From: Mantamonas sphyraenae
Taxonomy: Eukaryota; CRuMs; Mantamonadidae
Reading direction: 5' to 3'
Assembly (NCBI GenBank): GCA_026936335.1
Contig: JAPMXV010000072.1
Coordinates: 62,001-126,000, forward strand
DNA: 64,000 nt
Part shown: positions 1 through 10,462 of the stretch, one piece after another
Layout: the number at the start of each line of letters is the position of its first letter
Numbering within the stretch: position 1 is the stretch's first letter
Translations under genes and position numbers: made by a program
Notes under the pieces: generated by a model
What the model saw: only the letters and a program-made list of their open reading frames with translations
What the model was told of the DNA's origin: nothing
Databases searched by the model: none

Positions 1-501
1 TTCCTGCAGAAGCGCAAGGTGCAGATCCTGGCACATTGGGGACCGGAGGGCAAGAACCCCAAGGCGTGGGTGCAACAGACGATGGACTTTTGGTCAGACC
101 TGCAAGGCTCAGCGGTGTTTGCGTATGTGCGTCTGCTGAACCCTGCGTTCAAGTCATCGCCAGCGAGGTACACAGAGGAGGAGATTCGAGAGCTGCGCGA
201 CCAGTGGGACATCCTGGAGAACAAGCAGCAGCAGCAGGCACCGTCGGCAAGCGGCTCGTTGGACGTGATGGGCAGCTACAAGACGCGGGATGACCTCGCA
301 CGAGAGCGCAAGCAGGAGGAAGACAAGGAACGGCTGGAGCTGGCCATCATGGAAAAGAAGATGGAGGAGGAGGAAGAACGGGAGAGGCGAGAGAAGATGG
401 AGCGGGCAAGCAGCGTCCTGCGAGCCAAGAGTGTCAAGGCCCAGCGCAACCGCGGTGTACGTGCGAGTGTGGACTCTGTGGGCAGCAACAGCAGTGCGTG
501 A
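1..501 (+). CDS. 3' end of an unrecognised coiled-coil protein (partial)
   Basis: The reading frame is open from base 1 and ends at TGA 499-501, so only the last 166 codons are in the window and the start lies upstream. The first ~60 residues are a mixed, probably folded stretch (around HWGPEGKNPKAWVQQTMDFW). A short Gln/Ser-rich linker follows, then ~60 residues dominated by Glu, Arg and Lys (KKMEEEEERERREKMERA), which should form a long charged helix or coiled coil. The C-terminus is Ser/Arg rich. I do not recognise the family. The gene converges on the membrane-protein gene on the other strand, with only 58 bp between their stop codons. Confidence 0.6.
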   Translation, partial: FLQKRKVQILAHWGPEGKNPKAWVQQTMDFWSDLQGSAVFAYVRLLNPAFKSSPARYTEEEIRELRDQWDILENKQQQQAPSASGSLDVMGSYKTRDDLARERKQEEDKERLELAIMEKKMEEEEERERREKMERASSVLRAKSVKAQRNRGVRASVDSVGSNSSA

Positions 502-559
502 GGGGGTGCAACCCGCAGAACGATGAAGAATGAAAAGGCTTTTTTGCAGAATTGGCCGT

Positions 560-2016
560 TCAGATCAGAGTGATCGGCTCCACAGCAGGTCTGCGAGTGC
601 CTGTACTCTCTCCGTCTGGCTGGCTATTGCCCTGTTGCGTCTCCCCTGCGCTGCCATCCGAGATCTTGACTTCAATGCCTTCTGTGTCTGCTGTGCCTTC
701 GTCCGCGAGCGAAGGGTGTCGGCGTGCGTGCGCACGACGGCCATTCTCCATGGCCTCCACCTCCAATTCATCGCGGTCGTCGTCGTCGTCGTCATCATCA
801 TCATCATCTTCACCGTCATCCAGCTCTTCGTCGTGATGGTAATCCTCGCGATTCCCCAGGCCATCCTGCGCTTGCGAGCCCCTGAGGTGGCTGTTGCGGC
901 TCCATTCGTATGATGAAGTGACACCAGAGTCTGCATATTCGTCATCCTCGGCGTATTCAGCCGAACTGGAGTGTGATGGGATGCGGTTCGCGTGTGCGTG
1001 CGCCGCCAGAGCTTCAGCCACCTGCTGCGCTAGCCTGGGGTCGTTTTCATCCACCGGTTTGTACAAGTCGACCATAAATTGGCATGGGTAAGTCTCTGGA
1101 TACACGATTTCGTAGTGGCGTGGGCTGCCGATGCACAAGGGGAAGGCGTCGGGGCGGCCCAGGCGCTGAAGGCGGACATAGTCGTCTGTGATCTCCAGCA
1201 CCAGCCAACGCTTCTTGGCTTCCCTTTGTGTGGCCTGGATGAAGCCGAATTGGGTGACACAGACACTACAGCCTGTGAGGAGAGGCACGTGGACGAATCG
1301 GCGGTACTTTTGCACCACGTCGCCCTCGACGAGATGTGTGCGCGAGTCGTTGTGTGTCTGCTGAACTCCCTGTTGGTGCGCCTGTTTCAGGGCGAACCAC
1401 GTGCGCACGTTGGAGTGCACGGACGCGGCCAGCCAAGCCGGGAAAACGGTGGCGATGATGCCAAACCCGGCACTCGGCCGATCATGGAAAATGCGCAGGG
1501 AGACAATGCCGAAGAGGCAAACGGCTGTGTGGGCGGGCGAAGTTGACACACGGTCGCCGTGCATGTGGCGGGTTCGGGTGCGTGTGGCGTGTGGCGTGAG
1601 CAAGGGGCGTTTCCGTTTGTGCGGTGCAACGAAAGCGATTTCCGTGAGTCCAAACCCGTTCCTTACGGAGCATCGACACAAACAGACACTTTGTGCTGGG
1701 ACACTCTGCTATGCAAATGCGGCGTTTTAGGTTGTAGGGCACATTGCAAGGGCACAGGACACTCACCTCCGCAGCCAAAGGTGGCGAAAAACCCGGCGGC
1801 GAGGCCACAGCGATTGCGCTCAGTCTCCTCGTAGCTCTGGCCAAAAGAAAGCGTAATGTAACAAAATAATGAAGAAATGCAGATGGAGAGGATGGTGGCG
1901 ACGGCGCTGTCGGGTCCCAAGTTGGCAATGACCAGGCAGCAACCGATGTTCACAGCCAAGCCGACAGCAACGACCAGTGCCTGAGCAGCTTTGACCCAGG
2001 GCACTGTGTCCATCAT
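560..2016 (-). CDS. Predicted four-pass membrane protein with acidic cytoplasmic tail
   Basis: Model: exon 1 2016-1767, intron 1766-1525 (GTGAGT...CACAG), exon 2 1524-560; 404 residues. Exon 1 begins at the ATG at 2016-2014 and encodes two hydrophobic helices plus half of a third. The junction restores a continuous helix reading ...FGCGAVCLFGIVSLRIF, which supports the splice. A fourth hydrophobic segment (GFGIIATVFPAWLAASV) follows. After the membrane region comes a ~110-residue folded-looking part containing RRFVHVPLLTG and KRWLVLEITDDYVRLQRL, then a disordered tail with 11-12 consecutive Asp/Glu encoded by a GAC/GAT microsatellite at about 774-808. No family was recognised and no channel or transporter signature is visible. 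Its start lies 136 bp from the divergent beta-like gene. Confidence 0.6.
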
Positions 2017-2152
2017 GATGAAGACGGTGGTGTTGTTGTCGGAAAAGAGAAAGAGAGAGAGAGAGAGGGGGTGGAAGAGGTGTGGGTGAGTTCCTTTGGG
2101 GATTGCTGTGGCTGCGTCGCAGCTCCAGCTCCGCCACAACAAATTCGAACCC

Positions 2153-3181
2153 ATGCCCGCAAAGCCTAAGGAGACCAAGAACGAGAGTGAGGAAGAGCCG
2201 CGTGTGCCGCTCGGTACCCGCATCAAGAAGGCTCTGACGCCGCCGCCGATGAAGTCGACCGGCCCCAACGGAGGTGCGTTTTGGTTGGAGTTTTCCCCGT
2301 TTCGTCGCCCCCCAAAAACACTCGCACATCCTGCCATAAGCACACACTGCATGTGCTGTACACATGTACATGCCATGTTCATTCATGAGCATGCTTGCGC
2401 TGTGCTTGTGTGCCTTTGGCTGTTGGGAGTGCTGCACGCGGAGGCCAACGCGAAGGACCTTTTTGCGCTCGGTGGTTGAAGCGCGCCCGAAGAGACGGAT
2501 TTGCTGACGCTGCCATGGCTTGACCCACACCTCTGTATGCTCCCTCACAGAGACACTGTACTACGGTACCACTGGCGAGGACTGGGGTAGGTTGCACATT
2601 TGTTGAATTGGCTCATGTGGGCGGTGGGATGGCCACACGCCGGACGAGAGGAGATTTCCGCGGACACTGCGCATGTTTTCACCGGCCAAGGCGGGCTGTG
2701 GCGCTATGAACATCCTCCATCGCCTGCTAGCAACAGAGAGCAGGTCGAGTTGTGCACAGCACATCACCCTGAGTCTGTTTCGGAGCCGCTGGTGGCTCTG
2801 GGGCATGCACAGGCGTGCTGTTCCCTTTGGAGGGTGTTCCCGGAGGGCAAATTTTCATGGAGCGAGTTTGCTTTCCACACAGGTGCCACAGCGCGGACCA
2901 CCGGCGCCTTTTGGCATGCACTGCCCGCATGTCGTTTCCACCGTGTTCATGCGTATCTCGCTCGCGTATTTTGGCCGTGCACAAGATGCTGGTCGCTGGA
3001 AACGTCCAGGTCAACTGACTCCGCCGTCCTCCCTGACGACCCCCACCCATCCACGTTCCTTCTCTTTTTCCTTCACACAGGCAAGATCTTTGCTGCTCTG
3101 CTCATTCTCTGGGTCTGTGCTGGCCTCTACTTTTACATCCTGTACCTCATCTACATCGCCGTCCAGTACCCTGGATACTAA
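2153..3181 (+). CDS. Small single-pass protein resembling the N-terminal part of Na,K-ATPase beta
   Basis: Three exons: 2153-2273, 2551-2586 and 3081-3181 (donors GTGCGT and GTAGGT; acceptors CTCACAG and CACACAG), phase 1 at both junctions; 85 residues. The protein has a ~40-residue charged, Pro-containing cytosolic segment, then ETLYYGTTGEDWGKIF, then one hydrophobic helix ending VQYPGY just before the stop. In P-type ATPase beta subunits a short cytosolic tail carries an aromatic/Gly-Arg-Thr-Gly-x-x-Trp motif immediately before the single membrane helix, and the order and spacing here match. The large Cys-paired ectodomain of beta subunits is absent. This may be a beta-like regulatory microprotein, or the similarity may be convergent. 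The 36-base middle exon is supported by its reading frame and by the motif it completes. Confidence 0.55.
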
Positions 3182-3276
3182 ACCGGCTCCAGTGAGCGTG
3201 AGAGCGCGTGGCGACGTCCACTTTCGGGAACGGGTCGTCCGCGTTCGCACTACACACATGTTGCAAAGAGACGAAA

Positions 3277-4836
3277 ATGAACCAGATCACCATTGGTGCG
3301 TGTTCCCCACACTTGCAATGGGTGTCCGAGGTGGCCAAGAAAAAAGTGATGTCGAGCACGGCATGGCAGCGGCTTCGGCGCCAACTTTCTCTTTTGTGCA
3401 TGGGCTCCCACATCTCATCGCCAACACTGCGCAAACGGCATGCATCCACACGGGGTGGATTCGTCGGAGGCAGCAGTGTGGCGCGAGACACTCACACCAT
3501 TGTGGTGGCGGGCAGCGCAAACGAGGCTTCCAGGAAGTTTGCGGTGATCGAAAGCAGCGTCGCAGACGACGCAGACGCGGTGGAGATCCTCTCACCTTCG
3601 TTTGCCATGGACACCAGTGGAACGAGGATATACAACAGCCACTCGACGAGCGTGGACACCAGCCCCAGCCGCCGGTGGGCCAGCAACGCGCGCTCGGAGC
3701 TGACGCTGCAGATTTCTGATGATGCCGCCAGCCCGGGACCGAGCAAACGCAAGGACAGGAATATTCGGGAGGCAGGACACTCGGCGGCCGCAAGCACACA
3801 GGGCACAGTGGAACACAACAAAGGCACCACACAGCAGTCTGGCAAGCAGAACACGGGCCGACTTCAGTGCGGCGAGTGCGGGTTCTCCTGCTCCACACGA
3901 AAGGCCCTCAGGAGACACACACAACACGGGTGCAAGGCACCGAGGCACTCGTGTCCTCATTGCACACGTCAGTTCCGCCAGGTCAATGACATGCGGCAAC
4001 ACCTCCTCTCCAAACACAGCCCTGCAACTTCTCTCAGCATCACCACCACCACAACAACAACATACGACCCAGAGCTCACCAGCTCTGCCTTTTGGGCCGA
4101 ACTTCTCAAGGGCTACCTCGTTCCCGAGTCCCATCTCAGCTCAACAAGAGAGGATCTGTCGTCGACAAGACGCTCCTCCTCCTCCTCCTCCCTCTCATCC
4201 TCTTCCACCACCTCATCCTCATCCTCATCCTCCCTGTCCATGGACGACATTGTGCTTGTGGACACCCCGAAGCGCCTGAAAGATCTGGCCAGCAAGCTGG
4301 AAAACGTGACGGCCATCGGGATCGACCTCGAGCATTGGTGCGACGAGGACGGCAACAAGAAGCTCGACGGACGCGTGTGCCTCATCCAAATCGGCTTCCA
4401 TGCAGGCAACTTTCTTGTGGATACGCTCAAGCTGGAGGCAGAGGCCGTGCGCAATTCGCTGCAGCCTGTGCTCGAGGATCCGGGCGTGATCAAAATTGCC
4501 CATGACGCACGCAACGATGTCATCTGGCTCAAGCGAGACTTTGACCTGGAGATTGCCAACCTGTTTGATACCTACGTGGCAGCTCGGCAGCTCAAGCTCG
4601 ACGGCCTGGGCCTGAAACATCTGCTGCAGCGGTACGCTGGCATCGAGGACGTCGACAAAAGCTTCCAAACCAGCGACTGGACCCAGCGCCCGCTTCAGCA
4701 GGCCCAGCTTCTGTATGCTGCCCAAGACGTCCACCATCTGGTGCACATTCAGCGCTGCATGCAGGAAGAGCTGCTTGCCAAGGACCGACTTTGGCATTGT
4801 GTCGACAAGAGCCTCCGTGTCGCCGGCACGGTGTGA
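3277..4836 (+). CDS. C2H2 zinc-finger plus DEDDy 3'-5' exonuclease (RNase D/WRN-exo type)
   Basis: Single exon, 519 residues from the ATG at 3277; later in-frame ATGs (e.g. MSSTAW, MGSHIS) are also possible starts. The C-terminal ~195 residues form a DEDD-family exonuclease. Exo I is IGIDLEHW (Asp and Glu, ~345), the Exo II region includes VCLIQIG followed by AHDARNDV (Asp, ~408), and Exo III is YAAQDVHHL (Tyr and Asp, ~481), which makes it the DEDDy subclass. Two C2H2 fingers lie at ~197-245 (CGECGFSCSTRKALRRH and CPHCTRQFRQVNDMRQH), followed by a poly-Ser linker of repeated TCC codons. The family removes 3'-terminal nucleotides from RNA or DNA. The fingers suggest nucleic-acid targeting, but the substrate cannot be told from sequence. 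The gene converges on MFSD8, 179 bp away. Confidence 0.85.
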   Translation: MNQITIGACSPHLQWVSEVAKKKVMSSTAWQRLRRQLSLLCMGSHISSPTLRKRHASTRGGFVGGSSVARDTHTIVVAGSANEASRKFAVIESSVADDADAVEILSPSFAMDTSGTRIYNSHSTSVDTSPSRRWASNARSELTLQISDDAASPGPSKRKDRNIREAGHSAAASTQGTVEHNKGTTQQSGKQNTGRLQCGECGFSCSTRKALRRHTQHGCKAPRHSCPHCTRQFRQVNDMRQHLLSKHSPATSLSITTTTTTTYDPELTSSAFWAELLKGYLVPESHLSSTREDLSSTRRSSSSSSLSSSSTTSSSSSSSLSMDDIVLVDTPKRLKDLASKLENVTAIGIDLEHWCDEDGNKKLDGRVCLIQIGFHAGNFLVDTLKLEAEAVRNSLQPVLEDPGVIKIAHDARNDVIWLKRDFDLEIANLFDTYVAARQLKLDGLGLKHLLQRYAGIEDVDKSFQTSDWTQRPLQQAQLLYAAQDVHHLVHIQRCMQEELLAKDRLWHCVDKSLRVAGTV

Positions 4837-5015
4837 GAGCAATGTGCAATGAATGCTGATGTTGATTATGGCTCTTTCGCCTTTGTGTGGTGTGTGGGGT
4901 TGCTTGATGATTCGATTGCTGTGTGTGTCTCCTGCGCTTCCTTCCCCACCCCCTCCCTGCTACAGTATTCCTCCAAGTATGTGCCTCCACTTGGCACGTG
5001 GCCAGCATGAGGCTT

Positions 5016-6771
5016 TCAGACCTTCTTGGGGCCAGACTGGATCGTGCCGTACTGCTTGGCCTTGGCATAGATGGGCTCCTCGGGCCGGATCAGCTTGTTC
5101 CACGACACCATAATGATGATGCAAGAGAGCCCCGTGAGCACGGTGAGGATGAGAAAGACCAGGTAAACGCCTCCAACGGGGCCTGTCTGGGCATAGGCAA
5201 AGCTGGCCCAAATAGGACCCAGCATGCGTGCGAGAGAACCACCGGACACCATCCATCCCATGTAGACACCCTGCTTGGTGTTGCCCAGAATCTTGGAGTA
5301 AAGGGTGTAGCACATGGCCTGGGCGATGGGGTAGCCCATGGTGAGGAGGACGACGCCGATGACAAAGCGCCAAAAGGGCAGCTTGTTGTCCGGCACAATG
5401 TCCACGGCAAACGAGCCCAGCATGAGCACAAAGCCAAACAGGAGCAGCTGGCGGTCGCTCAGGTACTTGTTGATCACGGACAGCAGGACAAAGGCCAGGA
5501 TGGACAGGGCGCCGGCGACGGCAAACATGATACCGTTCTCGGTGACGTCCCAGTTGTACTGATGCTGTGTGATGGGCACGCCAACACACTCAAACACAGA
5601 AAAGGCGCTGATGATGACGAAAAACAGGTAGATGTACACAAACACGGGCACCAGCTCCACGCGCGGATCGTTGTGGCCCAGGGGACCAAACACAGTGAGG
5701 CCACACTTGGTCCACTTGTCCTGCTGCATCCTCAGGTTGCTGCTGGCGTCACGCTTGGTGATGACGGCGCCATCGTCCTCGTCATCCTCATCGTCCTCGT
5801 CATCCTCGTGGAACTCGAGATGGTGGGTGTCCACTTCCTGGAAGGAGATGGCAATCCACAGGGCGTTGATGCACACCAGCACAATGGACAGGTAACCCGG
5901 CACAGTGTACTTGTTCACCTTGAAGGGACCGACCTCAAAGTTGAGGAAGCTAAGCGCTGCCCCCATCGCAGGACCGATGATGAATCCCACCCCCTGCATG
6001 GCACTCATGATGGTCATTGCATGTGTGCGTTCTTCGGGGCTCGTGGCATGCGACACATACGCACGTGCCACGGCCACGTTGGCCGCTCCGGCACCAATGA
6101 TGAGCCTCGCGTACACCACTGCCATCTGGTCCCATGCCATGGCATACACGACGTTGCCGCCAATGAGCACCGCAAAGGAAAACAGGAGCACCTCTTTGGT
6201 GGTGCGTTTGTTCGACCACGCCCCAAACAAGGGGCCCACCACAAATTGACCGGCGCTGAACGCCGCCACCGCAAAACCCAGAAAACTCTTGTTGGAGTGG
6301 AACTGTGTGTGTGGTGTGTCCACGTGAGCGCATTGCTGTCAGTGTCGTGTGTCTATGCGGCCCATGGGCCGTGTGCATGGTCCCTCCTGGGCCCGTGTCG
6401 GCTGCTGCTGCCTCTCAACGTCATGCGGCAATGCGATAAATTGCGGCGCCCGTACACGCGCTCGCACTTACCACATCGTCCAGGTACGGCCACAGCGACG
6501 GGATGACAATGGTGAATGTGGCGTTGCCCAGGAACATGGTCAGGTACATGGCCGCCATGGAAGGTCCCTGCTTGGGCTGGTCTTGCACAAGGTCAGGAAG
6601 GCCGTCGTCAACTGCTGCGCCCGTCCCCGTTGCGCCTTGTCCCGTCCCGTAACGCGGACGTCCGCTGCGGTTGGACAGGAAGCCGTGGGAGACGTTGGAC
6701 AGATACTCCTGCGTCTGATTCGACAGGAATTGCGGGTAGTCGCCACCAGAGGAAAACTCAAGCCCGCTCAT
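5016..6771 (-). CDS. MFSD8: Major facilitator superfamily protein, MFSD8/CLN7-like
   Basis: Exon 1 6771-6472, intron 6471-6303 (GTAAGT...CACACAG), exon 2 6302-5016, phase 0; 528 residues, close to human MFSD8 (518). The junction gives IPSLWPYLDDVFHSNKSFLG. The first membrane helix (MYLTMFLGNATFTIVIPSLW) and the Gly-rich FSAGQFVVGPLFGAWSNKR loop match the CLN7 family. RLIIGAGAANVAVARAYVS follows, as in that family. About 12 hydrophobic segments are visible, with a large acidic cytosolic loop (EDDEDDEDDEDD) between the two six-helix halves. MFSD8 is a lysosomal/endosomal membrane protein involved in anion (chloride) homeostasis and defective in a neuronal ceroid lipofuscinosis. The exact cargo here is inferred only from family. 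Confidence 0.85.
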
Positions 6772-6891
6772 TGCTTCTTGGACGGGTCAAATTGGGCCGA
6801 GCCGGGCGATTCGATTCGATTTGATCGCTGCGCAAACCCCTGTTTTGCCCAAGTGTGGGTGCGTGTGTGTATGTTTGTCCATGTGTGTGCT

Positions 6892-6933
6892 TGTCCATGT
6901 GTCCATGTGTCCATGTGTCCATGTGTCCATGTG
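6892..6933. repeat. 8-bp tandem repeat (TGTCCATG)5
   Basis: Five perfect copies of TGTCCATG plus a partial sixth lie between the 5' end of MFSD8 (6771) and the 3' end of ACADM (6981), both on the minus strand. It is a simple minisatellite; no function is apparent. Confidence 0.9.
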
Positions 6934-6980
6934 TGTTTGCATCGCATTCCATTCCAATTCTCTCTCCTTTGACACACAAA

Positions 6981-8797
6981 TCAGTTGGTGAGGATCTCAC
7001 GGGCAATGATGTTGGCCTGGATCTGGCTGGTGCCCTCGTAGATCTGGAAGATCTTGGCATCACGCATGAGCTTCTCCACAGGGTACTCCGTGTTGAAGCC
7101 GTTGCCACCAAAGATCTGGACGGCGTCGGCGGCGGCCTTGTTTGCCATGTCACCGCAGAACTTCTTGGCGCACGAAGCGTAGTAAGTGTTGCGCTGACCG
7201 GCATCGATCATGGAGGCAGCCTTCCAGGTGAGCAGGCGACCAGCCTCGATGTTCATGGCCATCTCGGCGAGCATGAAGCTGACGGCCTGGTGCATGGCAA
7301 TGGGCACGCCAAAGGCCTTGCGCTCCAGGGCGTACTGCTTGCTCTCGTCCAGAGCACGCTGGGCCAGACCCAGGGCACCGGCTGCCACGGGCGGGCGCGT
7401 CTTGTCAAACGCAGCCATGGCAATCTTGAAGCCCTGGCCGGGCTTGCCCAGCATGGCGCTGGCAGGCACCACACAGTCCTCAAAGGTGATGCCACGTGTG
7501 TCCGAGCAGCGCTGGCCCATGTTGATTTCCTTCTTGCCAACCACCACGCCCGGGTTGTCTGCCTCCACCAGGAAGCCCGTGAAGTTGGGCTTGTCGCCCG
7601 CCGTCTCGTCCTCCAGCTTCGTCAGCACAAAGTACCAGTTGGCCACGCCGCCGTTGGTGATCCACATCTTGTTGCCGTTGATCACGTAGTTCTCGCCATC
7701 CTTCACGGCCTTGGTCTTGAGTCCCTGCACGTCCGAACCCGCCCCGGGCTCCGTCACGCAGTACGCCGCGTTCAGCGGCTCCTCCGTCAGGCGGCCCAGG
7801 TACGTCTTCTTCTGCTCCTCAGATCCTGCCACAAGCACCGGTCCTGTCCCAACGTAATCCGTGTGTTCCCGCGCGTCGTTTCCCGTGTCAGTTCCCCTTC
7901 CTTCTCCGCTGCAAAGCAAACAACAACGCCGTTGGAAAAAAAAATCGCGCGCCGCCTCCACCCGCCGATATCCCTCCCTGGCACGCTCGCCGCTCCTGCG
8001 TGGCACACAGCCAGGCCACTGTCTCGCAAATGCAACGCATGCAAAGAAACACATACCTTCGGCCAGTTCGTTGGCCAGGATGGCCGTGGAGATGCCTGTG
8101 CAATTGCCATGGGTGCCGTGTGTGCGTTAGCGACCATCATCAGACCACGCCCAGAACTGCGTTTTGGCTTTGACTGCCCCCTCTCCACATACCGGTGCAG
8201 CCCCACGACAGCTGCTCGCCCACAATGCAGCCGTCCAGGATGCTGAGGCCAAGACCGCCGTATGCCTGCACAATTGAGTCGCAGCGAGATGTGAGTGTGC
8301 GTTATTTGGACAAGCGAGAAAAATTGCGTGTGGTTTTCGGAGGGTCGACGATGACCCCGTCGGCCCTGCGGAACTTGCCGGCGCCGCTGGAGAGAAATGG
8401 AGGGAAATGGGGAAAGGGCAAAGGCGGATGGGGGGGGGGGGAGTGGAGATGATGCACAACGAGTACGCGGGTACAGGCTAGAATGCAAGCAAAAACACGG
8501 AGTGTGGAGAACAACAAAACTGACCTCGGGGATGTTGGTGTTGCAAAGACCCAGCTCCCAGGCTTGGTTGAAGATCTCACGCGGGTACTCGCCGCTCTTG
8601 TCGTAGTCGGCAGCCTGCGGGGCAATGACGTCACGGGCAAAGTTGCGTGCAGTCTCCTGGTAGGCCTTCTGCTCGTCGGTGAGGTCGAAGCTGATGCCGC
8701 TGTAGGCACGCGACACCACGCCGTTGACGGCCAGGGCGGCGCTGCCCACGCTGCTCACGCTCTTGCTCACACTGCTGGAAGAAAGTCGGCTGAACAT
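6981..8797 (-). CDS. ACADM: Medium-chain acyl-CoA dehydrogenase, mitochondrial
   Basis: Four exons: 8797-8525, 8265-8193, 8095-8057 and 7843-6981; 415 residues (human 421). Donors GTCAGT, GTATGT and GTATGT pair with CAG acceptors, and the reading frame is continuous through [33 protein letters not shown] and [17 protein letters not shown]. The N-terminus ([16 protein letters not shown]) is a Ser/Arg presequence suited to mitochondrial import. FAD/substrate-binding motifs [12 protein letters not shown] and [12 protein letters not shown] are intact. The catalytic base is the Glu of [11 protein letters not shown]. The enzyme performs the first, FAD-dependent step of beta-oxidation on C4-C12 acyl-CoA and passes electrons to ETF. 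Similarity to MCAD is high along the whole length. The smallest exon is 39 bp. Confidence 0.95.
8430..8441. repeat. Homopolymer G12 in ACADM intron 1
   Basis: About twelve consecutive G lie inside ACADM intron 1 (8524-8266). The intron also contains an in-frame-looking CAG/GT stretch near 8390-8340 that is not needed to complete the protein. Confidence 0.85.
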
Positions 8798-8872
8798 TTC
8801 TGCTTTTGCTGGTTGGTTTGGAAAAAGGGGTGGGTGCGACAGCGACGTCGCCGGCGGCAACAACACTCAGCA
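8798..8872. promoter_or_regulatory. Shared divergent promoter interval, ACADM/THOC3
   Basis: Only 75 bp separate the two start codons. The interval contains the palindrome GCGACGTCGC, whose GACGTC core resembles a CRE/ATF-type site. I see no TATA box. The functional assignment rests on position alone. Confidence 0.4.
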
Positions 8873-9102
8873 ATGTCCTACGGCGGCTACAGGGGCAACC
8901 GACGAGGTGGAGGCGGAGGTGGAGGCGGACATATGTCCTCGTCCTCCTCATCCTCATCATCCTCGTCCTATTCATACACAAGCCGCAGGGGAGGCGGTGG
9001 AGGAGGTCCTCCGTCACGCGGTGGCTTCTACGGCAGCAACACGTCGTCCACAACCACAAACAACAGCAGCAGCAGCAGCAGCAATAGCAACAATAGCAAC
9101 AA

Positions 9103-9136
<34 letters not shown>

Positions 9137-10377
9137 GTCGGCGGCGCTGGATCGTCTGCACCGTTGCCTAGCATGGCGTCGCCACAGCTGGGGTCGCCTT
9201 CAATCGTGATGGCAAGATCGACAGGCAAGGCCAAGTTCATCGGCAACGAGTTTGCGTCGCCCTTTGGCGACGACAGCGACCTGGACGAAATGCAGGAGTA
9301 CTTTGTATCACGACGTGTGGCGCCACTGGTGGGCCACCGTGGCAAGATTCAATCGGTGGCATGGAACAGCGACGGGCAAAAGTTGGCCTCCGGCGCAGCC
9401 GACACCCTGGCCAAGGTCTGGGTGGTCGACCATCAGGGCGCCCTCGTGCGCGAACTCGATTGCAAGGCACACAAGAGCACAGTGGACCAGGTGGTGTGGC
9501 ACCCCACAAACTCAGAGGTGTTTGCCAGCGCCTCCTCTGACAAGACCGTGCGCATTTGGGACTTGAAGTGTACGTTCCGGCCCCGGCCCCATCCCCAAGC
9601 TCTGCCGTCCTTGCGAACCCCCCCCGGTTCTCCAGTTCCACCATTAACCGCCCTTGTCTCTCTCTCGATTTCTCTCTCTTTGTGCACGTGTGCTTACCAC
9701 TGACGCTGCCTTTTCACACAGACGGCAAGAACTCGGTGACCATCCCCACAGACGGGGAAAACATCAACGTAGCATGGAGTCCCGACTCGTACCACATTGC
9801 AGTGGGCGACAAGAACGACGTGGTGAGTATTGTGGACGTGCGCAAGGGCAAAGTGCTGAGCAAGCACCGATTCACAACCGAAATCAACGAGCTGGCCTGG
9901 GAACCCAACGGAGAGTTCCTGCTGCTTAGCACGGGCAAGGGATCCGTCGACATCATGAGTTTCCCGGACATGGAGCGTGTACGCTCCCTCCAGGCCCACA
10001 CGGGCAACGTCTACTGCCTGGACTTTGATCCCACCGGACGCCGTTTTGCTGTGGGCGCTGCAGACGCCTCAGCCTCCCTTTGGGACTGTGAGGAACTTGT
10101 GTGTGAACGCACTCTGACCAATCTGGAATGGCCTGTGCGCACGCTGGGGTTCAGCCATGATGGCACCTTTTTGGCCTCTGCCTCCGAGGATGCCTTTATC
10201 GACGTCTCTCATGTGGCCACGGGCGACCAAGTCGCCACCCTTCCTGTCAATGGTTCCATGCATGCCCTTTCCTGGCACCCTTCCTCACTCATCCTGGCCT
10301 ACGTTGGCGACGAGAAGGATGCAGAGGAGCGCGAAGAGCTTGCCATCAAGATGTGGGGCTTCCCTGACTCCTCGTAG
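8873..10377 (+). CDS. THOC3: THO complex subunit 3 (TEX1), WD40 protein
   Basis: Exon 1 8873-9569, intron 9570-9721 (GTACGT...CACACAG), exon 2 9722-10377; 450 residues. The first ~125 residues are low complexity: Gly runs, poly-Ser, and Ser/Asn encoded by an AGC/AAC microsatellite at about 9063-9134. A WD40 propeller fills the rest. GKIQSVAWNSDGQKLASGAA opens it, and later blades contain ENINVAWSPDSYHIAVGDK, WDCEELVCERTL, LEWPVRTLGFSHDG and ASASEDAFIDV, which are close to THOC3. THO couples transcription elongation to mRNA packaging and, through TREX, to NXF1-dependent export; an NXF1 gene lies 18 kb away. Human THOC3 is 351 residues, and the extra length is mainly the N-terminal tract. Confidence 0.92.
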
Positions 10378-10462
10378 GCGAGCAGGGCAGGCAGCGAGCG
10401 ACGAGTACAGGCACAGCTGGCTTCCTATCCGTGTTTTCTATTCTATGCGTCTTCTATTTTTG

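Noticed and set aside
6768-6977. Small frames over the TGTCCATG repeat (HMDTWTHGHMD-type peptides)
   Set aside because: They are translations of a simple repeat, with no start context or similarity.
8340-8390. Extra exon inside ACADM intron 1
   Set aside because: A CAG/GT-bounded stretch is present, but adding it breaks the frame, and [10 protein letters not shown] is already complete without it.
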